DNA of 64,000 nt from Cinclus cinclus (Eukaryota; Chordata; Aves; Passeriformes; Cinclidae): contig NC_085048.1 in NCBI RefSeq assembly GCF_963662255.1, positions 104,064,499-104,128,498 of the forward strand, read 5' to 3'. The translations under genes were made by a program, and so were the position numbers. Of this stretch, positions 51,310 to 62,178 are shown piece by piece. The notes under the pieces are model-generated. The model was not told the DNA's origin and ran no database searches. It was given only the letters and a program-made list of their open reading frames with translations. Position 1 is the first letter of the stretch; each line of letters opens with the position of its first letter.

Positions 51310-53645
51310 GTGGATCTGTGCTCTTACAAACATACTGGAAGGAGTGAGCTGCCTGGTGCCTGCTACACCCCACCAAAACAGTGTAAAAAACACGATGACC
51401 AACTTCTTTAAAGACTTATTTATCATGTGTTGGTAAAAAAAGCTGTGTTAACATATGGGACTTCAATCTGAATGGCATATGCTGGTGTTCTCAGGCTACC
51501 AGCACTAAAAAGTCCTCAGAATTTCAAAAACTACAGGCAGCCAATTTCTTAACTCAACCCATCTTGGGGTAGACTGCCTAATGACAGATCCAGAGGAACT
51601 GATCCCAGATGTTAGAAATTAATGGTTACTCAAATGCCAGCAATCATGACTCGATCATATTTGTTGTCAACATCTAGACTCGACTCCAAAGCAATGTGTG
51701 TGTTTATGGGCATTCTAGTGTGTACATTCACATAGCTGCTGTTGGACAAAAATCGTTCTCACAATGCTGAAATAATTATGAGCAATATCAGCTACAGAGG
51801 GGCCTTTTCATGGTAATCAGAAAAGTGTTAAGAATACATTTGTAGATTTCAAAGGCCACAATTTCACAACCAAGAGACAAAGTGACAGTATTAAAAAATT
51901 TCTCTCAGTTTAAAAGTAGACATAGAATGAAAACACATTTGTTTCAACACAAAGAACTAATGATATAAAGGAATACTGATAATAACAATTACAAACCAAA
52001 AGCTAGTAACTCTAGGAATTTGACAAAGGGAGCCAGAAAAGGGGGAAAAAATAAATCAACGAGGAAAGGATATCTGGGACTTTTAAAAGCATATTGAGAA
52101 CAAAATGTTGTCAGCTGTTACGGAAGAAAAACAGTAAAAATATAATAATAATGAGGAAAATGTGCAAGAATTCAATGAATATCTGTCTTCCTTATTTGGG
52201 AAATAGATTTTATATACATATTGTCTCAAAACAATGAATCACACTCAATCTCAGCGATGAGTGAAAGGGCTTTAAAACAGCAGCTAGAAAAGGGAGAGAT
52301 TTTTGAAGTCAGTCAGTTGGAAAATGTGCAAAGAACAGGCATGGAAGCTCTCCGCCCCACAGGGAAACGATGGGATTTACAGTACTCCAGAAGACAAAAG
52401 CAAAGTAACATTTCTCCAAAATTTAAAACAAACAGATGGAGTCCTCCAGGTACTGTGAAGACTGTCATTCTCATCTTGGGTAAGATAATAGGCAGCTAAT
52501 CCAAAAATTATATATTACAATGCGAAAGGAGCAAATACAAATACCTTCCAGTAGTGTGGGTTTACAGGAAATAGATTTTGATTGGGATTGTTTTTTGTTG
52601 TTTTGGTTTTTTTTTTTTTAACTGAGAGCCCTGACCAACTTGATAAGGGTGATAATGTTGGTATGCTGCACTTAGATTTTTGCAAAGCATGTGATCAGAT
52701 TCTCCACACTGTTTTGACTCAGTAGGTAGAATGATATAATCTAAACAAGGCACAAATTAAAATGGATTAAAACTGGCACCTTAGATTGAAAAATGTAGCT
52801 GTGAAAAGAAGTCTGAAAATTGAATAGGAATAGTTTTAACTGGGCCAGCAGCACCAGTCCTCAGTCTCATGCTATTTAACATATTAAATCAATGATTGAA
52901 AAAACCGTGGAATAAAATCATTATTAATAAAGTCTGCAGGTGACAGGGAGACTGCAGGAGAGCTCTATCAAAGAGCACACAAAGCACTCTGAATCACTTG
53001 GCAAACTGCAAACTGAACAATATCCACCCCGACAGAACACTTTCATCCAGCCAGGAACCAAGAGGATATCTACCACCTCTACCCCAAACCACACCAAAAC
53101 TGTGGTTATGTCAGCTGGTCATAAAATCTCCATTCACAGCCACAAAGCTCAGTGCAGACTCAGGCACGTGGAGAGGAGTTTGAAGGAAGAATAGAGACGT
53201 TGTCCTGCCTGCGCCTTTGGCAAAAGGTGCAACTGCTACAGGAATACAGAGACAGCCCCGGAGGCAAAAGTTCAAGCAGGAAATTGGTTAATTGTGAAGG
53301 ATTCAAAGAAGAACAAGAATGGGGAAAGCACTCGAAAACATGCCTTATCATGAACAACTCACAGCCCTCTGTCCCTTCAGCTTATCAAAGGAAAGGTGAC
53401 AGAGGGCCTCAATCACAGTTTATGGTGGCACAGGTCACAAAAAAAAAAAAAAAATACAATGGGACACTTCCTTCTGAGAGACAGAGTTGTCAGAAGACCC
53501 GAGGCTGGAAACTGAAGCCAGAGAAAGCACAACTTGGGAGGAGAGTTAATTTATCATTGAAACTATTTACTGAAGGGACTGTGGTGCATTTTACAGCACA
53601 GGAAAACTCAAGTACTGCAAATGGCTTGCATTTTAAAAGATACAG
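51310..53645 (+). repeat. Ancient CR1 LINE fossil with endonuclease, RT and 3' region
   Basis: A degraded CR1 ORF2 runs in order across 2.3 kb. At 51355-51408 GACYTPPKQCKKHDDQLL matches the endonuclease block 'GVCYRPP-Q--..'. At 51459-51560 DFNLNGICW through NFLTQP matches the DFN catalytic motif and the 'NFLTQ' block. At 51636-51662 ASNHDSIIF matches the SDH motif region. 52130-52205 matches the linker before the RT. At 52672-52707 LDFCKACDQILH matches the RT motif (Y)LDFSKAFD-V-H. At 52866-52895 LMLFNILNQ matches 'PVLFNIFINDL'. 53339-53640 matches the 3' region common to old turtle-type CR1 copies. Frames are interrupted by many stops and shifts, parts of the RT fingers are missing, and the T13 (52607-52619) and A16 (53439-53454) runs are later expansions. 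The element is dead. Confidence 0.9.
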
Positions 53646-55956
53646 AGTATTCGAAATGGAATAAAGGCACTCAAAGGCTTCTGACACGTTTCTCTCCCTT
53701 TTCCATAGGCGATGATTCATATCTCCTAACTTTTTTTTCTGGAGTCTTCCCCATGATTCACACATAATATTTGCCAGAATATTTAGCTCCTCCTTCTCTA
53801 TTTTCCTTACCACCTTCTCACCTAAAAGCTGCAAAACATATTTATTTGGTTGCTGCCGTGTAGACTACCGTGTATTTCACATGCCTGCAGCACTCATGTT
53901 CAAAGACAGATTTTACTTATTTCTGTTCGTCAGAATAAACGGTGAGAAATGGCTGATTTGCTACCTCACAACATTTTAGGAAGTGAAGATGATGGAGGAA
54001 AAAAAATCTACCAGCTGTCTGGAAAGTTAGGGTATAAATCCAGTCTTCTAATTATTAAAGGGGCGTGTTTAAACACAAATGCTTAAATTCAAGCATGTGG
54101 ATATATTTTAGCAAGATCCAGGAGTACAGAACTGGGCAGGGCAGGGTTGCCACTCTTAATTACAACAAGCCATAATTTCCCAATCCAATTTTTTTTATTG
54201 TTTTAAAAAAAACCAGGTAATACCTATTTTGCATGCATGCAACAAAACAGTCTTTTGCAGCTATCTTCCAGAAAACGGAAAAGAATCCTTTTTCTCCCTT
54301 TTCCCCATGTTCCATTGATATCTTGTGCCAGACTCAAACTGACAGAATTTGTCAGCTACCAACTGGAGATGCTACCAGTTTCCAAATCAGGCATTACGTG
54401 GGCCAACCAGTGGTCTGAAACCTACTGTAAACACCTCCCAAGCGAGGAGCCAATATGGTAATTCGGGGAAGTGATTTAATGTGTTGGCGTCCAGTAGCAA
54501 GTCAGACCCCAGGCAAGGAAACACACTTAGAGGGAATTCAGCGTGACACTGAAATCGGGATGGTCGAGAGCAGTTTCCTCTCTGGGGAAGGAAAACCAGC
54601 AACACAGAAGTGTCACTTCAAGCTTGAAGAAGTTTCCACCAGCAGAACTTGTCAGGACACTGTCAGGCAGGAGCTGACAGCCATAAATCAGTGCAGCTCC
54701 AAACGAACTACCGAGCACAGGAGCTTTACAGGGAGAGGGTCTCCCAGTGACAACAGCTACCTAACGCTCCCTTTCCCCAGTAACTGCGTAATGAAAATAA
54801 ATCTGAGCAAGTGCTCAGGAATGCCCTTTTCTCCCGCGCTGTTACACTGGAGCTGGACTAATGCCAGGGTTGGGGTTTTGTTGTTGCTCTAAAAAGGTTT
54901 TGCTCTGCAACCAATTTTGTTTCGTTAAAACAAACAGAGAGGCACTTGCTATTGATCTCCCTATTAAATAGTCCTGGTAAACATTTTGACTAGCTCTGCA
55001 AACTTAATACAGATGTTCATTCTGCACAGATCACTCCCGACAGCTGATACAGGGAGCTAATGCGTGTCTGTGGCAGGTAAGGCAGCAGAACAGGGGGAGA
55101 GTGAGCTGCAAAAATAAGCAGCTATCTGCCAAGTAAGTGCTGTGCAAATACAGTACCTGTGCTCAGGTGTGCGTGGATGCCTTGTGTAAGAGAAGGGGGA
55201 GGTTTCTAATCTGGAAACCCACATTAAGCAGAAGGAAAGCCCCTCAGCAGGCATCCACCTACACCTACTCTGTTCACTGAATCTGGCAGGGCTCTGTCCA
55301 GCAGAAATTCCAATTTCTGGAGGTGCCAGAAGTGGGGAATCTGCAGGATTCCACATTCTGGCAACAAAGGAGGCTAAACCTGACTCACAAGATAAAACAA
55401 AAGAACATAAGAAGTAAAAAAGGGCCCCTCTGTTTCCTCCCAAAGGTCACGTGCACCTGGTCTCTGTGGCAAACCAGCACCTCTCCTACATCCAGCTGAA
55501 GTCGCCTCTTACCTGGGAAACGCTGTTTGAGCTGAACTGATCAGGTGAAAAAAGCAAAACTTGCTGCTTTGGTTTGGAATGCTTCACTGCTCAGCACATC
55601 ATCTGCAGCCAGGGCTTCCTGAAGAAACCACCTCATTTCACCAGCAGAGCTTTACTGCACCTTGGGATGGGGGGGCAGCCATGGCACCAGCCCTGAGGGT
55701 CGCTTTTCCCAGGATCCACTCTTTTCCCACATGCATGGCTCATCAGATAAACTGGGAAGCACAACTTCCCATCTGCAAAACCACCTCTGGCCATGCTGGA
55801 TGTGGGTGTCCAGGTGCCAACCATGCTGTGAGGAGTGGCCAGAGTTGTCCTGTTCCAATTCCAAGGGCTGCACTGCTGGGCACAGCCACACCCCTCATCG
55901 AGCCAGGGGCACCTCAGGGGAGCAGAGTGCAAGAGGGCAAAATAATGGCACCTGGC
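53646..55956. other. Unique noncoding sequence
   Basis: I see no exon I can name. A 145-codon frame at 54455-54892 (+) and 140-codon (55561-55983, +) and 128-codon (55057-55443, -) frames have no recognisable motif. Confidence 0.45.
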
Positions 55957-56770
55957 AGTGAGGCCCAAGAGGGAAAAACATGAGAGGAAAGGTAAGCACG
56001 GGGGAAAATAGTGCAAAGGGAAAAAGCATGAAGGGGAAAAAGAAGATGGGGGGGAAAGTGTGAGGGCGAAGAGTGCAAGGGGTAGAAAGGATGAGGGTAA
56101 AAGCCCAAGTGGGAAAAAAATGCAAGGGGGTGAAAAATGCAAGCAGGAGAAAAATGTGAGGGGAAAAATTCATGAGGGAAAAGTATGAGAGGGAAAAGGG
56201 CAAAGGGAAAAAACACGAGGAAGAAAGCACAAGGAATAGAAAATGTGAGGGGAATGGTGTCAGTGGGGAAAAAAGCGTGAGGGAGAAAAAGTGAGAGGGG
56301 AGAAGCACGAGGGGAGAAGTGTGAAGAGTAAAAACTGCAAGGGGAAAAGTGTGAGGGCAAAAAGTGAGAGCGGGGAAAAAGCATGAGGGAGAAAAAGTGA
56401 GAGTGGGAAAAAGCGGAAGCAGGAAAAAGTGCAAGCAGGGAAGCACAGTGGTGGAAGTGTGAGCAATAAAAGTGAGTGTGAAAAATATGAGGGAGAAATA
56501 AATGTGAGAGTGGGAAAAAGTAGAAGCAGGAAAAAGTGGAAGCAGGAAAGTGTGAAGGGAAAAGTGCAAGTGGGAAAAGCGTGGGCAGGAAAAAGCATCA
56601 GGGGAAAAAAGCACAAGGGGGAAAGTGCAAGCTGGAAAGACTGTGAGGGGGAAAGAGTATGGGGGAAAAAAAGTGAAGGGAAAAGTGTGACAGGAAAGAG
56701 CATGAGGGGGAAAAGCACAACAGGAAAATGTGCAAAGGGGGAAAGCGTGAGAGGGGAAAAGTGTGAGTGC
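55957..56770. repeat. Degenerate purine-rich minisatellite, unit about 15 bp
   Basis: About fifty imperfect units of the type gggggaaaagtgtgag or ggaaaaagcatgagg run across roughly 810 bp. Variation is in G and A run lengths and in the central gtgtg/gcatg/gcaag positions. The + strand is almost free of T outside this central part, giving strong purine/pyrimidine strand asymmetry. Since 15 is a multiple of 3, one frame stays open: on - a 434-codon frame (57199-55895) reads through the array as Phe/Pro/His/Ser/Leu pentapeptides. It has no signal or domain beyond the repeat, so I treat it as repeat-borne and not a gene. The divergence between units shows the array is old. Confidence 0.93.
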
Positions 56771-57561
56771 TTCCATGAGCCCCATCTCATTGAGGCAAGA
56801 CAAGACCACTGGTTGGCCCAAGATCCTCTTGCCTCTGAAAGGATCAGCATCTCCAGGATCTGGATACTGCCTGCTAGTGTACCAAGACCAGGATTTGAGA
56901 AAGGAAAATTGAATCTGTTGCTCTCTTAGGCTTGGGATCAGCACCTTTCCCAAAGAAACATGGTGATGGTCTCTTTGAGCTGACCAGCAACTACCCCTAA
57001 GAAATTTAAATGAGGAATAACAAATACAAAGTGATGAAAACTTATCACTTGCAAAGTAACTTTCCAGGTGCACGTTCTTGCTAAGAGCCATAAAACTTTC
57101 TGAACATACAAATATTTGCACGAATACCAAAAGATTATGGCAGATAGCAGAGTGGCTAAAATAGCTTTGTAAAGAAGCAAAGAGCAAAGCCTTACTCATT
57201 GATGAATATATTTATGCATTTGTTTATTGCTATGCAGCCAGCTTTAAAACCCTTCCCAGCAGGGGAGAGACTCTATACCTTATGCCTATGGGCCTCATAA
57301 TACTTCCAGTGGGGATGGAAAAACTTAAAAAAAAAGTTTGGCATTCATATGGAGTTTCTCTGCTTATCTGCTGCTAATCCAAACTCTCCCAACATATCAA
57401 AAACGTTGAACCGGGCAGGAAACCACATGAGAACAGGTTTTCCTACAGGATTTCTGGCATTTCTACATTAGATTCCAGATGGAAACACCCATGAGAACAG
57501 CTTCTATCCTGGTATTTTTGGCACACTCAGTTCCAATTCTATCCGGAAACCTGAATTGGGA
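56771..57561. other. Unique flank of the minisatellite
   Basis: No gene or repeat is recognised. The - strand open frame that crosses the minisatellite begins here with an ATG at 57199. Confidence 0.4.
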
Positions 57562-57627
57562 AGGGAAAGAAAGAAAAAGAAAAAAAAAAAAAAAGAAAAA
57601 GAAGAAAAAAAAAAGAAAAGAAAAAAC
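57562..57627. repeat. A-rich (GAAA)n/A-run tract
   Basis: The tract is interrupted A15, A10 and GAAA/GAAAA units. It may be an expanded poly-A tail, but no element body is recognised. Confidence 0.95.
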
Positions 57628-60600
57628 CTAATCACAAACCAAAAAGCATGAAATGTTTGTCTCAGTGCTTCAGAACCTGAAGAAAAGTATATCATTTGAG
57701 ATGGATTCTAATTTTAGGAAGGAAGAGGCAATGGTTTTTATCTTCAATGGTTTGTCTTTCCTTACTCCCAGTTTCATACATCCCCAAAAAGAAATACCGG
57801 AGTGCTCAGCTACCAAAACTAGAAATGACCATCCACCTGAAAATAAGCATGCATGCTACCCCTCAAAAAATTTGGGCTTCACACAACTTTGCTCTTTTCT
57901 ATGCACAAGTGAATATCAGATACTCAAAAATAAAGGCATTCATCAGAATCCCTGAATAAAAAGATTTCAAAGGGGTTATCCATGACTACAGTGAAAGTAA
58001 GGCCTTTTGCCAGTCAAAAATGAATTAATTAAATGTGGTAAATGAATTCACCACATTTCCTCCAGTCCATTTTTTTCTCATTTACGCAGCTTTGCCACTC
58101 CCTCTAGATTGGCAGATGCTTCCATAGGTTATAACTTCAGCACTAATGACTTTGAGCAGAACCTTTCCAAAGTTATATTCAACCCTACTCATTGATTTCT
58201 GTTGCATGGGGTTATTTAATACCAGCCTTTTTTTGATTTTTTTACTGCCATTGAAAGTGTCTGCATTTTGTTCTCAATACTGTCTGATGCTTTATCTCTC
58301 ATCTCCAAGCCCTACCTCTTGCTTCATGACTTTCTGCTGCCCACACTTGGGGAGAAACAGAAAGAATGGTCAAGACTGTGACACCAGTGAGTTTGTTAGC
58401 AGCTCACCTCAATACCTTTACCCTTTTGGAACTTTTAGATGAACACTACATAAAGCAAATGAACTCAGAAAAACCCAAAAACCAGAAACAAATTAAAAAA
58501 AAAAAATCCCTGCTGCTTTGGCACAAATAGCCCATTTCAAGCTGTGTCCGCCGGTCTTAAAAACCCCAAATGACCCTAAATCTCTTTTCCCAAATCCCTA
58601 TGGATACATGTTCACGTACTGCCAAATTCTGCCACCTTCATACCCTACACACGCCATTGAAGGTGGGACTCTTCAGTAAGGAGCAAGCACCAGACCTTCC
58701 CTTCTAGCTCCCCACCACTGACTGTTGAGTGCTGGGAATGATACCTTTGACCCCTCTTGAAGTGCAGAGGATATGCTTGTGTTTATACTTTTAAAGGAGT
58801 GGGTTTTTTCCCCTGAAGAAATGCTGCTGCATCTACTCACATGTACATCAGTTCCCTCTACTGGCAGCATTAATTAAGCTATTCCTTTAATTCACCAGGT
58901 AGGTCGAGGGTTTGGGAAGGAAGATCTGCTCTGCTGAGTGGGAATGTGTGGGGCTGTTATCTGCAGGGTGTTGTGCTCTCTCATGTTATAGCAGAAACTT
59001 TAATACGCTGGTTCTTTCCAGTGTAGTAGTTCTCCTCCCCAGGTTTTTAAAACTCACTTTCCATGCTATGGTCCAGGGCAACTACTTAACATTATCTTAG
59101 CATATTTCAGTCCTTAACTGTGGCAGTAAGTGAGAAACTGAGGAGCAATGACTCATGGAGCAGTTCAGGCAAACACATGGTTCATCAATCCTTGAGCTCT
59201 CTATATTGTGACGGGTGAGCATCCAGCCTCTCCTCAGCCAGGGCAGCCCCTTCTAAGGGACCAGAGGGTCCATCTGGCTCCTTTCACTCCTTCATCTACC
59301 CAGAGGCTACTCTAAAGCAACGCTGGTTTAAAACATGCTTAAAATCACTTGGTCCGTCTTCTTCTACCTTTTCATTTGATTGTTTTTTCCCTTGTTAAAG
59401 TAGATTGATTTTGTCCTGCCACAGGTGATGTTTTCCTCCTGAGGTATCAGGGCCAGAGGAAGGAGTCATTCGCTGTATTTGGGTGCTTGAGGAAACACAG
59501 AATGAAAGAGAATCACTTGTCATTTAAAAATCAAAACAAAAACCCAGCAAGAACATCTGCCCTAAAGAGAACAAGATACAAGATTTCCCCTTTGGACCCA
59601 AGCTGTCAGTATTTAGCAAAACTAGCAAAAGTCTTCCAATTTTCTAAGCAAATGGTGAATCGTGCTATTTCATAGCTCTCCACTGTTGTTCTAGAAGTTT
59701 CCATAGGTATGTTTTGGTTTAAAAAGTGTGGCTTAAAACCTCTGTTTAGGACCAAACCAAAGAAAACTGCATGGGTATAGCAACCAATCAGGCCATTCCT
59801 GGAAACTGCGCTTTTCTAGTGTAAGTGGAAGAAGAAAGACCACATAGAATTTGGTAGGAAAAATAACAACAGCCTCTATAGCCCTGAATTTCCATATGCA
59901 AATGTAAGGGCATAAAGTTACAGACCTACTCAGCACCTCAGTTTAAATATGCTTCTCACTCCTACCTAGCATGGCTGAGGTGCTCTCAATGCACACAGTT
60001 TGTTTCTTGGAATTTTCAAAATGTGTCCTTATTGTGGATTTTCTTTTATTTCTTTTATTTTAATCTAGACTGTATTTCTAAAAGGTATTGTACCAAAAAA
60101 AAAAAAGTTGTGTTCTGATTAAATGCATTACAGGACCTAGAGTTATATTTAGAGGAGAAAAAAGCATTCTTGCTCACACTGCAGCACCAGTTCCTGTTTG
60201 GGGAATAAAATTGTTTATTTCTGATTCTTCCAGGAGCTTTTGCAGACTGATCAAGTGTCAAGACATGGTAGTTGACTCAAAGGTAACATAGATATTGCCT
60301 CATAATATCTTTAGGACCAGAATCAAATCTTGAGAGATTTTGAAACTATGGGAGGATAATGAAAATACATTTCTGTCTTTGTATTATCCTTCATAATGGG
60401 AAGCTTTACATTTCTTTTCTAGCAACTATGATGTACACTGTACTATCAAGGCATTTTTAGGGACCATTTACCCGAATACAATTTATGTGGAAGGTGTCTG
60501 AAAGCCAACCTGGATTTATGCTTCCTCGTCCTTGTAATAATAGATTTCTTTCTTTTTCTTTTTTTCCCTATCAAAATAAATGTCAGAAAGTTCTTTGACT

Positions 60601-62114
60601 GTTCAATAAGGGAGAAAAACATCCTTTTTCAAATGAAAGAAATGGTTATGGGGAAGGTGTTAGTGTTGCTGGAAGCTCCGTGGAGCCCTCCAGCCCCAGG
60701 AACAATGCACACAAGGACACATTTTCCTCCAAGGTTTGTCCCAGCACCTGTTCCTGTAGCAAGTAGGGCTCCAACCCTTCCTGGGATTTGGGTTGCCTAC
60801 CATGTTGGCCACTGAAGTGGGGGAAGTCCTTAAGGCAACTGAGCAGTCTTTGCAAGACAAAGACTTCCACGACAGCAGGTTTTGGGAGGAAAATCCTTGC
60901 CTTTAAAAATATTGGTATTGGTTTGGAGCAATTCGCCTAAATCATTATTTCCCCTGGCATTTCTCGGACTCTGAAAATCATAATGCAGCCCAGCTCTTCA
61001 GGAGTGCTGTGTTGGGATTTTTTTACACACACCCAGGCCCATCTGGATTCCCACACAGGCCAGGTACGTGGTATAAATAGCCCAAATTCAACCTCTACAT
61101 GGCATTATTAGATTCTCTTCCATATTCATGCACACAGGTACACACACACACACATAAAATTCTGGAAAAAATCTCCTAAGAAAAAACAAATGCTTTAATT
61201 TATTTGACTTTCCAAACTATTATATCAATTCCTGCTTTCTTTTCATGGTGACTGAGGTGATGCCTAACACGTGTCTACCCGAGGCAATGTCTTTTTGATA
61301 TCATGCAGTGGAAATGGCAGAATCTGGCTCTTTAGTGACCATGACATCCAAAAATTGGATGCAGGACTTCACCTCTCTCTCACAGGTTAAATGAATATTC
61401 TGAGAGTATTGATTGTTCAGGTCTTCCAGTGGAAGAGGAATGTGATCAGCATCGATAATCAGAAAAAATATCATCTACATACCTCACATATGCAGATGGT
61501 GGCTGTTCAATACCAGTCGGCAGTGCAGCTTCCTGGTGTGACAGGAAAATATCTGCAGCAATTGAGGATTAACAGAGGCCATTGCTACATCAGTGTTTTG
61601 TTTGTAATAGCTCCCATTCTATCAGAAATAACTGGTTGCACATTTCTGTGTCTGACATTAAAATTCACCATTGAAATCTCGCTTGGTAATAATAAAGCCC
61701 CTGCAAGAGTCTCTACAAACACACTAGATTCCAAATTAAAGAGCAAGTGTATTGTTAGGGTTTGCATGGATCTTTTTTGAATTAGTGCTAGGTGAACAAT
61801 AAATAAAATTCCAGGAGAAGTTCCCCAAGCTGATAAGCATTCAAGGTATTATCTTTGCTCTGTACTGTATGTGCTTCTGGGTGAAAAAATTCTAATTGCA
61901 CTTCCATTCAAAAATCAACCGTGGGAATAAGGAATCATGCTCATTTTATGCACAGCAGCCCGAAGGCCTTATCCTTAAAACAAATTACAGCGCCTCCTAT
62001 GCAACTCACACTCTGAAGCTAATTCTAACCCTAAAGCAAAACTCCAAAATTAAACTTTAATCTGTGATCTAAACAATTTTGTGTTTGTGATCAATCTTGG
62101 TGGAGTGGATTTTA
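57628..62114. other. Unique noncoding sequence
   Basis: I see no gene. It contains a 9-bp inverted repeat at 58031-58058, short A-runs at about 58496-58506 and 60095-60106, and a short CA run at 61141-61153. A 129-codon frame at 61391-61780 (+) matches nothing I know. Confidence 0.5.
58031..58058. repeat. Inverted repeat (9-bp arms, 10-nt loop)
   Basis: Arms aaatgtggt (58031-58039) and accacattt (58050-58058) are exact reverse complements. TGTGGT is the core of a RUNX-type site, so the palindrome presents two such cores facing each other. Chance cannot be excluded. Confidence 0.8.
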
Positions 62115-62178
62115 ATATATATGAGTGTGTGTGCATGGGCGTGTGTGTGTGTGTGTGTATGTGTGTATAAAAATATAA
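62115..62178. repeat. (TG)n microsatellite, interrupted
   Basis: TG units occur with CA and GC interruptions between AT-rich flanks. The longest pure stretch is at about 62141-62158. Confidence 0.95.

Noticed and set aside
61391..61780. 129-codon + frame
   Set aside because: No recognisable domain; hydrophobic and basic content is unremarkable and no splice signals define it as an exon.
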